A DNA stretch of 64,000 bases from Fictibacillus halophilus (GTDB lineage Bacteria; Bacillota; Bacilli; Bacillales; Fictibacillaceae): NCBI RefSeq assembly GCF_016401385.1, contig NZ_JAEACF010000001.1:3224001-3288000 (forward strand), in the 5' to 3' direction. The translations under genes were made by a program, and so were the position numbers. Under the pieces are notes generated by a model. The model saw only the letters and a program-made list of their open reading frames with translations, was not told where the DNA came from and searched no databases. Of the stretch, positions 25,202 through 33,013 are shown one piece after another. Each line of letters begins with the position of its first letter. The stretch's first letter is position 1.

Positions 25202-26462
25202 ATGCTGTGGTTTTAACGACCTTGACTTCTGCTGATTTCTCAGAACGAAATAAAATGTGGTAAATAACCAAACTTGTAAGACCCATCAAACTAAACAGCA
25301 AGGTAATCATATTTGCTGAGAGGATTTCGCTCAGCATGACAAATAGTGCGGCAATCATTCCAGACAGATGAAACGACAGTCCGTAGATCGCCATGTAAGA
25401 GCCTCGAGCATCATCCGGTATGATCGATGCGACATAAGCTTGCTTTGCTGGAATATGAATCAGTTCACCAACAGACGCAATAAACATAGCTGTGATTAAT
25501 ACGATCGGACTCGCGCTATAGCTGATTACCACAAAACCTAAAGCGTATGCAAACCCTCCTCCGAGCATTAAGGAGCGATCTTTGAAACGCTTAAACATTG
25601 AAGTTATAAAAAGGCTCAAGACGACAACTAAGATGGTGTTCTCTGCTTTTAGTAAACCGATCAACTGAAAACCATCTACCTCAAATAATGATGTGAAAGG
25701 CAGTAACGCAACCGGGTCCTTCATATCGCTTACTAGTTTTATACCGATATATGTAGTCAGACTCCCTTCTAAAGTGAAAAGAAACAGCCCTGCTACCGTA
25801 AATAGGATAAATTTCCGGTTCAAAAAAATGTCTTTATAGCTTCCCTGCAAGCTTTTAGATACGTTGTTATCCTGATTCACAGCGCTCGGCAACCGCACAT
25901 CCTCAAGCCATAACCAAGTCACCACCAACGTGAAAAATGTAACCAATGCGATTCCTAAGAATAATTCATATGGATAGGTCTTAAAAAGGATAGCCCCTGT
26001 TATTCCCCCTGCAGCAACCGCTAAATTCCCTAGCCAATAGGAAATCGTATAAATAGCTTTTCTGTTTTCCTTCGTACTTGAATCAATAATGATTGCGCCA
26101 TACGCAGGTCCAGCCATACCTGTAAAAAAGAGAATAACGATGAACAGTACAAAGTTCACATATGCTGAAAGAGGAAATAACAGATTGAGAGCTCCAGCAA
26201 TCAAGTAACCGAGACCAATCATACTCTCACTCAGTAGAATAATTCTCTTTCTTCCGAATTGGTCCGAACGCTTTCCGCCAACTAACGCTCCCGATATTCC
26301 GGATAGAATGACCCCGATATACATCAAACCCGTTGAAAACGCCCCTACCTGATTAGAAAAAAAGATAGCTAGAAATGGGATTACGGCTGAAGAAGCAAAA
26401 GTCGTAATAAATTGGAGCACTAACCTTAGCTGGATGTTGCGATGAAACGAAAAGAAATTCAT
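25200..26462 (-). CDS. MFS transporter under TetR control
   Basis: A 420-residue transporter with about 12 helices. Motif A is GALVGGKRSDQFGRKRIILLSE after TM2, and the region ILFFTGMAGPAYGAIIIDSSTKENRKAIYTISYWLGN is typical of drug:H+ antiporter-1-type exporters such as the YfmO/MdtH group. Substrate is unknown. It lies directly downstream of a TetR gene on the same strand. Both genes have the same 16-bp palindrome in front, so the TetR protein is expected to repress both and to release on binding the exported compound. Confidence 0.85.
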   Translation of the reverse strand: MNFFSFHRNIQLRLVLQFITTFASSAVIPFLAIFFSNQVGAFSTGLMYIGVILSGISGALVGGKRSDQFGRKRIILLSESMIGLGYLIAGALNLLFPLSAYVNFVLFIVILFFTGMAGPAYGAIIIDSSTKENRKAIYTISYWLGNLAVAAGGITGAILFKTYPYELFLGIALVTFFTLVVTWLWLEDVRLPSAVNQDNNVSKSLQGSYKDIFLNRKFILFTVAGLFLFTLEGSLTTYIGIKLVSDMKDPVALLPFTSLFEVDGFQLIGLLKAENTILVVVLSLFITSMFKRFKDRSLMLGGGFAYALGFVVISYSASPIVLITAMFIASVGELIHIPAKQAYVASIIPDDARGSYMAIYGLSFHLSGMIAALFVMLSEILSANMITLLFSLMGLTSLVIYHILFRSEKSAEVKVVKTTA

Positions 26463-26479
26463 ATTTTCTCTCCTTTTAC

Positions 26480-26495
26480 GATTGATTAATCAATC
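26480..26495. promoter_or_regulatory. TetR operator upstream of the MFS gene
   Basis: GATTGATTAATCAATC is a perfect 16-bp palindrome, followed by ATTATTAT. It lies 18 bp before the MFS start and recurs with one change before the TetR gene. Confidence 0.75.
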
Positions 26496-26527
26496 ATTAT
26501 TATGATTAAAAGTAACCGAAACACCTT

Positions 26528-27130
26528 TTAGCGTTTCGGATATAACAGTTGGAGTGCTGGAATCTTAAACTTTTCTCTTACCCGTGATACCGCATAGTCA
26601 GTAAACGTTAATCGAATTCCTAGTAGAAAGCCGAGATATGCTGTTGCTGTTAAGTCTTCATCAGATTCTTCTAGAACTCCACTTTTTTGACCATTTCGTA
26701 TGATCTCTTGAAGTTTTAAAATAAACGCCAGACTAAATTCGTCCAGAACTTTAAAAGGTTCAGGAAATTTCGTATGCTGTCCGATCACTTGAACCACCAG
26801 CTGCAGATATGTACGCATCTCGATAAAAATCGTAATATGTTTGTCTATCATGCTCTTAATCTCAGACAAAAGATCATCAGCATCCGGATTAAAATCTAAC
26901 ATCGCTTCTTTATATCGATTTTCTAAAGGCTCTGTAACAGCATGAAAAAAAAGCTGGTCCTTGTTTTCAAAGTACGTAAATACACTTCCAAAACTAACAC
27001 CTGCCGCTTTTGCTACCTTTGCAATGGTGGTGCTCTCATACCCTTGCTCTGCAAATAATAGGATCGCCTGCTCTAAAATCTTTTCACGCTTTTGTTCCAT
27101 CGCTTTTATTTGTTTATATGATAAAGGCAA
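26528..27130 (-). CDS. TetR family transcriptional regulator
   Basis: A 200-residue repressor. The N-terminal HTH (ILLFAEQGYESTTIAKVAKAAGVSFGSVFTYFENKDQLF, about 21-60) is classical TetR. The C-terminal ligand domain (65-200) is helical and not diagnostic. It begins with TTG at 27130, preceded by AAGGAG at a spacing of about ten; the ATG ten codons later lacks a site of that quality. It is upstream of the MFS gene with the same orientation and 65 bp between them. Autorepression is indicated by the operator in its own leader. Confidence 0.9.
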   Translation of the reverse strand: MPLSYKQIKAMEQKREKILEQAILLFAEQGYESTTIAKVAKAAGVSFGSVFTYFENKDQLFFHAVTEPLENRYKEAMLDFNPDADDLLSEIKSMIDKHITIFIEMRTYLQLVVQVIGQHTKFPEPFKVLDEFSLAFILKLQEIIRNGQKSGVLEESDEDLTATAYLGFLLGIRLTFTDYAVSRVREKFKIPALQLLYPKR

Positions 27131-27154
27131 TTGAGTAATCTCCTTTTTATGGAT

Positions 27155-27170
27155 GATTGGTTAATCAATC
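27155..27170. promoter_or_regulatory. TetR operator upstream of the TetR gene
   Basis: GATTGGTTAATCAATC differs by one base from the site before the MFS gene and is followed by the same ATTATTAT. The position between the TetR start and the Nudix gene also allows effects on the divergent Nudix promoter. Confidence 0.75.
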
Positions 27171-27224
27171 ATTATTATAAAGTGTATGTTAAAATAAGTA
27201 AAATGTTTTTTTGGAGGATGACTT

Positions 27225-27701
27225 GTGACGATTTCTATTGAGCACCGACTTTATACGATGTGCATGGTTCAGAACGGAGATAAAGTGCTGTTGATTAATC
27301 GGCCAGACAGCCGTGGCTTCCCAGGCTTTTTAGCTCCTGGAGGTAAAATTGATTTTCCTGAAAGCTTAGTGGATGGTGCTTGTCGAGAGGTTGAGGAAGA
27401 AACAGGATTACGTGTCTCGAATTTAGTATTCAAAGGAATCGATGAGTATGTAAATCCTCAAAAGAATGTGAGATACATGGTGTTCAACTATTGGACGAAT
27501 ACTTTTAAAGGTGAACTTTTGTTAGATCCACCTGAAGGCGAATTGGTTTGGGTCTCGATAAATGAAGCATTAGATCTTCCGATGCAAGAATGGTTCAAAG
27601 AAAGGTTTCCGTTGTTCTTTGAAGAAGGTACTTTTGAGATTCAACGGGTGTGGGATGATCATAAAAACAAACAGGTTGGGGTTTCATTACTGAAAACTTA
27701 A
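27225..27701 (+). CDS. Nudix hydrolase, MutT/8-oxo-dGTPase-like
   Basis: This 158-residue enzyme has the Nudix box GGKIDFPESLVDGACREVEEETGL at about 40-63, preceded by LLINRPDSRGFPGFLAP. The Trp-Val-Ser-Ile motif and the C-terminal RVWDDHKNK region resemble Bacillus MutT-like 8-oxo-dGTP diphosphatases. Substrate is inferred. GTG at 27225 is the start, with GGAGG seven bases upstream. It is divergent from the TetR gene. No terminator is obvious before the 21-bp repeat array that follows. Confidence 0.88.
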   Translation: MTISIEHRLYTMCMVQNGDKVLLINRPDSRGFPGFLAPGGKIDFPESLVDGACREVEEETGLRVSNLVFKGIDEYVNPQKNVRYMVFNYWTNTFKGELLLDPPEGELVWVSINEALDLPMQEWFKERFPLFFEEGTFEIQRVWDDHKNKQVGVSLLKT

Positions 27702-27736
27702 AGAAAATAAGGCTATCAATCTGTCGATAATTGTCT

Positions 27737-27841
27737 AGGTTTGTAGACTCGTGGATATTCTCCTCAAATTTATGGATTGAAGGACAAAACTCGTGGATTG
27801 AACGTCATTTTTCGTGGATTTAAAGGCAAAACTTGTGGATT
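27737..27841. repeat. Five-unit array of exact 21-bp period, AATCCA core in reverse (locus 2)
   Basis: GGAT cores lie at 27753, 27774, 27795, 27816 and 27837, each 21 bp apart. Read on the minus strand the units begin AATCCA, with the last unit beginning TATCCACGAG exactly as in locus 1. It fills the gap between the convergent Nudix and M24 peptidase genes. Confidence 0.88.
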
Positions 27842-27898
27842 GCACCTCTAAGCATCTACTAAAGTGACTATCTCACTACTCTCTTCGCACGTAAAATA

Positions 27899-27931
27899 GA
27901 AAAGGATGGCCCCCACAAGTGCCACCCTTCA
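27899..27931 (-). terminator. Terminator of the M24 peptidase gene
   Basis: Arms AAGGATGGC and GCCACCCTT pair with a G-T wobble. On the minus strand TTTTC follows. Confidence 0.65.
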
Positions 27932-27945
27932 TTATTTATCTACTT

Positions 27946-29049
27946 TTACTTAATAATCTGCAGCTCTTTTGGATATTTCGTCAATGTTTCGTGTCCATCT
28001 GCCGTTACATAGACGTCATCCTCAATACGTACACCGCCGACATCATCAATATAGATGCCTGGTTCGATCGTATACGTCATTCCTTCACGAAGCACGCCAT
28101 CGTTGTTGTCACTCATGGACGGGAATTCATGAACATCGATCCCAAGGCCGTGTCCGATGCGGTGCGGGAAGTGATCTCCGTATCCTGCTTCCGCAATGTG
28201 ATTGCGTGCGATCAAGTCAATGTCACCGATGCGCGTTCCTGGCTTAGAAGCTTCTAACGCCTTCAATTGTGCCTGCAGCACAGTATCATAAATCTCGCGA
28301 CGCTTTTCGTCCAAATCGCCAAACGCTACAGTACGCGTGATGTCAGAACAATAACCGTCAAGGACTACACCAAGGTCGAATAAAACAAAATCGCCGTGCT
28401 GTAGCTTTCTCAAGCCTGGCTTCCCATGAGGCTGTCCAGCTTTTTCACCGAATAACACCATTGTAGAAAACGACATTGCGCTAATGCCTTTTTGCTTCAG
28501 TTCGTATTCGATCTTCGCGAGTACTTCCATCTCTGTTACACCCTCACCAAGTGCCGCAACTCCAACTTCAACGCCGTAATCCGCTAGTCTTGCCGCTTCA
28601 CGCAACGTTTTAAGCTCGCTCTCTTCTTTTATGAGACGAAGCTCGTTCATCAGTTCTTCAGCGCCGACCAAGCTCGCACCATCAAACATACCAAGTAGCT
28701 TTTCGCCACGCGCGTATGGAAGTGTTTCTTTTTCAACGGCAATCGATGATGCTTCAGTCACTCCGCGGCTAGCCAAAGCTTCCTGTACCTTCGTCCAAGG
28801 ATCTTCAGAATCGCTGTAACCAACAATCTCATAAGTCCAGCCTGCGTCTTTAGCTTGCGAACGCTCCATGCCTGGACAGATCATGAACGGCTCTCCTTCT
28901 GCAAGTACAGCCACACCTAACACACGTTCATGCGGATCCGAATACAATCCTGATAGATAGAACACGTTTGCTGTCGTGTGGATGAACGCGAAAGTATGCC
29001 CTTCTTGCTTTAACCAGTTCTGTACCTTTTGAATACGTCCTTCGTTCAT
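27946..29049 (-). CDS. M24 family Xaa-Pro peptidase
   Basis: A 367-residue cytoplasmic metallopeptidase of the aminopeptidase P/prolidase family. The creatinase-like N-domain covers 1-130. The pita-bread domain holds the metal ligands in VLFDLGVVLDGYCSDITRT (two Asp), HRIGHGLGIDVHE (His), YTIEPGIYI (Glu) and VRIEDDVYV (Glu). It removes or cuts beside proline in peptides. ATG 29049 is chosen over a start 30 codons upstream, since GGAGG lies eight bases before it and homologues begin near MNEGRIQKVQNWL. In Bacillus there are several paralogues (YkvY, YqhT, PapA), so no symbol is given. Confidence 0.92.
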   Translation of the reverse strand: MNEGRIQKVQNWLKQEGHTFAFIHTTANVFYLSGLYSDPHERVLGVAVLAEGEPFMICPGMERSQAKDAGWTYEIVGYSDSEDPWTKVQEALASRGVTEASSIAVEKETLPYARGEKLLGMFDGASLVGAEELMNELRLIKEESELKTLREAARLADYGVEVGVAALGEGVTEMEVLAKIEYELKQKGISAMSFSTMVLFGEKAGQPHGKPGLRKLQHGDFVLFDLGVVLDGYCSDITRTVAFGDLDEKRREIYDTVLQAQLKALEASKPGTRIGDIDLIARNHIAEAGYGDHFPHRIGHGLGIDVHEFPSMSDNNDGVLREGMTYTIEPGIYIDDVGGVRIEDDVYVTADGHETLTKYPKELQIIK

Positions 29050-29122
29050 GTATATACCTCCAATAAAAGCCCGAGGGCTATAAATTAATCTCTCATACTC
29101 TATTGTAGAATAAACTCTCGTG

Positions 29123-29167
29123 AAAAAACAGAAGCACACATCGCAAGCCGCAAATGTGTGCTTTTTA
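29123..29167. terminator. Terminator downstream of the glycyl-tRNA synthetase region
   Basis: AAGCACACAT (29132-29141) pairs perfectly with ATGTGTGCTT (29154-29163). T-rich runs follow on both strands. It separates glyQS and repeat copy 4 from the M24 peptidase gene. Confidence 0.82.
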
Positions 29168-29201
29168 TTAAGCTTTTCGATCTTTTATGCTTCATTGAAA
29201 A

Positions 29202-29329
29202 GTTGATTGGAGTGTAGGGTGCGAGACTCCTGCGGGACAAGCGGTCAGGTGAGACTCTTAACAGCGCAGAGCGCTAAGAGGCTCACCGCCTGCCCCGCGG
29301 AAAGCGAAGCACCTGGAACGGAAATCAAC
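29202..29329 (+). repeat. Interspersed palindromic repeat, copy 4
   Basis: GTTGATTGGAGTGTAGGGTG at the left, GGTCAGGTGAGACTCTTAAC in the middle, CCTGGAACGGAAATCAAC at the right. 128 bp. It lies 35 bp beyond the glycyl-tRNA synthetase stop codon. Confidence 0.92.
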
Positions 29330-29364
29330 TACTCAAAAAACATCTCTGAATCACAAGCGTTTAA

Positions 29365-30747
29365 TTAGAACTGAACTTTTTCCTCAATAAAGCTCTTAAG
29401 ATCTGCAATCTTCACACGCGTTTGTTCCATCGTGTCACGGTCACGTACAGTTACCATGCCGTCTTCTTTGGAATCAAAGTCATACGTGATACAGAAAGGT
29501 GTCCCTACCTCATCTTGACGACGGTAACGTTTACCGATTGATCCTGTTTCGTCATAGTCCACATTGAAATCTTTTGCAAGTGCACTGAACACTTCGGTTG
29601 CTTCCTCAGATAGCTTCTTAGATAAAGGCAGGATCGCTGCTTTATAAGGAGCAAGTGCAGGGTGCAGGTGCATAACTGTTCTTGAAGTACCATCTTCAAG
29701 CTGCTCATCTTCATACGCATCAATTAAGAATGCCAACGTTACGCGGTCAGCACCTAGAGAAGGCTCGATGCAATATGGAACGTAACGTTCGTTTGTTTCT
29801 TGGTCGATATAGTTGAAGTCTTCACCTGAGAATTCCATGTGACGCTTCAAATCAAAGTCCGTACGAGACGCAACACCCCAAAGCTCGCCCCAACCGAACG
29901 GGAACTTGTACTCAAAGTCAGTTGTCGCATTAGAGTAGTGAGAAAGCTCATCTTCGTTATGGTCGCGAAGACGAAGGTTTTCTGACGTCATACCCAATGA
30001 TTTCAGCCAGTTTTCAGCTGTATTTTTCCAATAGTTGAACCACTCGATCTCACTTCCTGGCTTACAGAAGAACTCAAGCTCCATCTGTTCGAACTCACGT
30101 GTACGGAACGTGAAGTTACCAGGCGTGATTTCGTTACGGAAACTCTTACCGATCTGCGCGATACCGAACGGTAATTTTTTACGCATCGTACGTTGAACAT
30201 TTTTAAAGTTAACGAAAATACCTTGTGCTGTTTCTGGACGCATGTAGATTTCGTTTGAACTTGATTCTGTTACACCTTGGTGTGTTTTGAACATTAGGTT
30301 AAACTGACGGATGCTTGTGAAGTCATGACTTCCGCACTCAGGACAAGCGATATTGTATTCTTTCACTAACTCTTCCATCTTTTCAAACGGAAGTCCGTCA
30401 ACGATAATTTCTTTTCCAGCTTGTTCAGCAGCATCTTCAATCAGTTTATCTGCACGGTGACGCGCTTTACAGTTCTTACAGTCCATCATCGGGTCGTTGA
30501 AGTTACCGATGTGACCAGATGCTTCCCACGTACGAGGGTTCATCAGGATCGCTGCATCAAGACCTACGTTGTAAGGTGATTCTTGAACGAATTTTTTCCA
30601 CCATGCTTTTTTTACGTTGTTCTTCAGCTCAACACCAAGCGGACCATAATCCCACGTGTTCGCAAGACCTCCGTAAATTTCAGATCCAGGAAATACAAAA
30701 CCGCGGTGTTTCGCATGATTTGTGATGGTTTCCATGTTTTTTGTCAT
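29365..30747 (-). CDS. glyQS: Glycyl-tRNA synthetase, homodimeric alpha2 type
   Basis: A 460-residue class II synthetase that charges tRNA-Gly. Motif 2 is in [15 protein letters not shown] and [14 protein letters not shown], motif 3 in [14 protein letters not shown], and the C-terminal anticodon domain ends with [27 protein letters not shown]. The cysteines in CKNCKARH and CPECGSHDF form a zinc-binding insert. This is the single-chain form, as in S. aureus and B. cereus, not the two-subunit form of B. subtilis. ATG 30747 is chosen (GGGAGG seven bases upstream). Expression is controlled by the T-box leader. Confidence 0.96.
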   Translation of the reverse strand: MTKNMETITNHAKHRGFVFPGSEIYGGLANTWDYGPLGVELKNNVKKAWWKKFVQESPYNVGLDAAILMNPRTWEASGHIGNFNDPMMDCKNCKARHRADKLIEDAAEQAGKEIIVDGLPFEKMEELVKEYNIACPECGSHDFTSIRQFNLMFKTHQGVTESSSNEIYMRPETAQGIFVNFKNVQRTMRKKLPFGIAQIGKSFRNEITPGNFTFRTREFEQMELEFFCKPGSEIEWFNYWKNTAENWLKSLGMTSENLRLRDHNEDELSHYSNATTDFEYKFPFGWGELWGVASRTDFDLKRHMEFSGEDFNYIDQETNERYVPYCIEPSLGADRVTLAFLIDAYEDEQLEDGTSRTVMHLHPALAPYKAAILPLSKKLSEEATEVFSALAKDFNVDYDETGSIGKRYRRQDEVGTPFCITYDFDSKEDGMVTVRDRDTMEQTRVKIADLKSFIEEKVQF

Positions 30748-30795
30748 TTTAATTCCTCCCATTTAGGTTTTGCCTTATGGGTCGGCCGTTTTTTA

Positions 30796-31025
30796 AAAAA
30801 TAAAAAACTCCCGTCCCAAGGCGCTATGCCCAGGGACGAGAGTTGTATCTCCCGCGGTTCCACCCTAGTTGATCCGTATGTAAAGAACGAATCCTCTTTT
30901 CAAAAAGCAACTCCGGATTGCCGTTTCACTAATGTCTCTTACCGGGCTCTCACCATCCCCAGCTCGCTAAAAAGAGTGTACATTTAGCTACTATTCATCC
31001 TTCACAGCTGCATATCATCTTTTAT
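30796..31025 (-). ncRNA. Glycine T-box riboswitch
   Basis: Read on the minus strand, the leader contains the T-box core GGGTGGAACCGCGGGAG (complement of 30850-30866). It is followed by a terminator stem ACTCTCGTCCC with GGGACGGGAGT and a run of T. The specifier region reads GTGAAACGGCAATCC, so the codon is probably GGC (complement of 30920-30922), which fits the glycine synthetase downstream. Uncharged tRNA-Gly should stabilise the antiterminator. The specifier call is by analogy with the B. subtilis glyQS leader. Confidence 0.92.
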
Positions 31026-31086
31026 AATAAAATAATATTACCAAAAAACAAAAACATTAGTCAAAATATTTTCCTATTATATGCAG

Positions 31087-32043
31087 TTATTGTTTATTTT
31101 GTGCCAGTTCATTCTCAATTTGCTCTAAAGTGGGCAGTGCGGTCATTGCTCCTTTAACAGAAACGGCAAGTGCTCCAGAAACACTTCCGAACAACGCCAT
31201 GTCGCTCGCTTCATCAAGAGTCAGTTCTTGGAGTGAGCCCTCATATTCATTCAGTTGATGCAGAACTCCCGCCACATAAGCATCACCCGCGCCAGTTGTA
31301 TCTACCGAAGAAACACGTTTAGCTGGAATGTACTCGCCGCCCTCTTTCGTCACCACATAGCTTCCGTCATCACCGAGCGTGATGAAGAGTAAAGGAATAT
31401 CATATTCTTGCAGCACTTTAATGCCTTCTTCGACCTTTTTTAAACCCGTTATAAATTCGAGCTCTTCTTCTGAGATTTTAACGATGTCAGCGTGCTGCAG
31501 CATGGAGAGAATCGTCTCGCGGGCCTGCGCCGGCGTCTTCCAGAGCGATAATCGTAAGTTCGGATCGTACGAAACCCACATGCCGTTTTCTTTTGCGAGT
31601 CTTACCGCTTTTTCAGTAGCACTTTTAGAGGGCTCGCCAATTAACGAGATCGAACCAAAATGAAGAATCTTATGCTCTTTAAAGAGACTCGGTTGTACAT
31701 CTTTTTCTTCTAAGAAGCGGTCTGCACTCGGATTAATGTAAAAGTCGAACGATCTTTCACCGTTCGGATCGAGCGTCACAAACACGGCTCCTGTTCTCAC
31801 TTCTTCCGTCTTGTACACATGAAACGCGTTCACGCCGTAGCTCTTCAATGTATCGATCATGAACGATCCTAGAACATCGTCCCCAACTTTTCCTAAAAAA
31901 GTAGATGCTGAGCCTAATCGCGCAATTCCAACTGCTACGTTGGCTGGTGCACCACCAGGACTTTTCTGATAAGTCGTGTTCGTTTCATCGGTTGGAATAA
32001 AATCAACAAGTGCTTCTCCTAAAGAAATTACGCCTTTTTTCAT
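31087..32043 (-). CDS. PfkB family carbohydrate kinase (fructokinase-like)
   Basis: This 318-residue ribokinase-fold kinase has N-terminal SLGEALVDFIPTDE, sugar-site SPGGAPANVAVGIARLG (about 28-44), and the ATP/anion-hole signature DTTGAGDAYVAGVL with catalytic Asp near 255. It most resembles fructokinases of sucrose and mannoside operons. The next gene upstream on the same strand is a glucose-type EIIA, with a terminator between them, so they may form a loose carbohydrate unit. Substrate assignment as fructose is inferred. GGGGG lies nine bases before the ATG. Confidence 0.88.
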   Translation of the reverse strand: MKKGVISLGEALVDFIPTDETNTTYQKSPGGAPANVAVGIARLGSASTFLGKVGDDVLGSFMIDTLKSYGVNAFHVYKTEEVRTGAVFVTLDPNGERSFDFYINPSADRFLEEKDVQPSLFKEHKILHFGSISLIGEPSKSATEKAVRLAKENGMWVSYDPNLRLSLWKTPAQARETILSMLQHADIVKISEEELEFITGLKKVEEGIKVLQEYDIPLLFITLGDDGSYVVTKEGGEYIPAKRVSSVDTTGAGDAYVAGVLHQLNEYEGSLQELTLDEASDMALFGSVSGALAVSVKGAMTALPTLEQIENELAQNKQ

Positions 32044-32061
32044 CGTATCCGCCCCCTTTTT

Positions 32062-32095
32062 GTAAAAAAATCAGGCATGGTTAGCCTGATTTCCC
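32062..32095 (-). terminator. Terminator of the EIIA gene
   Basis: AATCAGGC and GCCTGATT form the stem. On the minus strand a run of seven T follows, ahead of the fructokinase gene. Confidence 0.85.
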
Positions 32096-32098
32096 GAT

Positions 32099-32596
32099 TT
32101 ATTTCATTTTAACCTGCAATAATGAAGTTTCACCTTTTGTTGCTTCAGAAGCAGCACGCTTGTCTAAAGATTCAACCGCATCACCGTTTGTGATTACGAT
32201 CGGCGTTACCGTGCTAGCGGCTTTTTCTTTAATCAATTCCAGGTCAAAGCTTAAAAGCTTATCTCCGGCTTTTACTTTATCTCCTACATTCACATGTCCC
32301 TCGAAACCTTCACCATTCATGCTAACCGTTTCAAGACCAACGTGGATCAGAATTTCTGCACCAGCTTCTGATTGGATACCGATTGCATGCTTCGTGTGGA
32401 AGAACTGAACGATTTCTCCATCAACTGGAGAGACAACAACACCTTCTGTTGGTTCTATCGCAATCCCATCGCCCATCATCTTCTGAGCGAACGTCGGATC
32501 TGGCACCTCTTCAATGTTTACAATTTTTCCTGTTAATGGAGCGATTAGTGTTTCTTCTTTTTTAACTTCTTTTTTTCCAAATAGTTTATTGAACAT
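32099..32596 (-). CDS. PTS glucose-type EIIA protein (Crr-like)
   Basis: A 165-residue stand-alone EIIA domain. The active-site histidines are His70 (FFHTKHAIGI) and His85 (EILIHVGLETV), equivalent to His75 and His90 of E. coli Crr; the second receives phosphate from HPr. Strand pairs and the region KVKAGDKLLSFDL are typical. As a free EIIA it can serve permeases lacking their own EIIA, of which one (malT) is 5 kb away. Whether it does is inference. It also may act in regulation by binding PRD proteins or permeases, which is known for the family. Confidence 0.92.
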   Translation of the reverse strand: MFNKLFGKKEVKKEETLIAPLTGKIVNIEEVPDPTFAQKMMGDGIAIEPTEGVVVSPVDGEIVQFFHTKHAIGIQSEAGAEILIHVGLETVSMNGEGFEGHVNVGDKVKAGDKLLSFDLELIKEKAASTVTPIVITNGDAVESLDKRAASEATKGETSLLQVKMK

Positions 32597-32706
32597 AATT
32601 TTTCACTCACCTTTCAGTTTGCTTTACTTTTATAATTTACACCTGTCTGAACGCTTTAAAACATTTCAGCTTTATTTGGGCATTTTTTGTGTTGTACTTG
32701 AAGGTG

Positions 32707-32835
32707 GTTGATTTCCGTTCCAGGTTGCTCGCTTTCCGCGGGGCAGGCGGTGAGCCACATTCGTACGTTTCACTCTTAAGTGTCTCACCTGCCAGCCTGT
32801 CCCGCAGGAGTCTCGCACCTTGCACTACAATCAAC
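32707..32835 (-). repeat. Interspersed palindromic repeat, copy 5
   Basis: GTTGATTTCCGTTCCAGGTT at the left and CCTTGCACTACAATCAAC at the right, with GCTTTCCGCGGGGCAGGCGG within. It lies in the 417-bp gap between the EIIA gene and the M14 carboxypeptidase gene. Nothing else was recognised in that gap. Confidence 0.92.
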
Positions 32836-33013
32836 TTGTCAATGAGGTATAAAAATAACCCAAAAACAATCTTTCAGATACATACTTACTGATACAAAGA
32901 AAGACCAAAGAGCAAGAAACAAGTTCAATGCTCTTCAGGTCCTATTAAACAGGGTAAACTTTCCCTATAAAAGTAATGCAGTGCTTATCTGGTTGTCAAC
33001 GAGAAAGGCTCTA

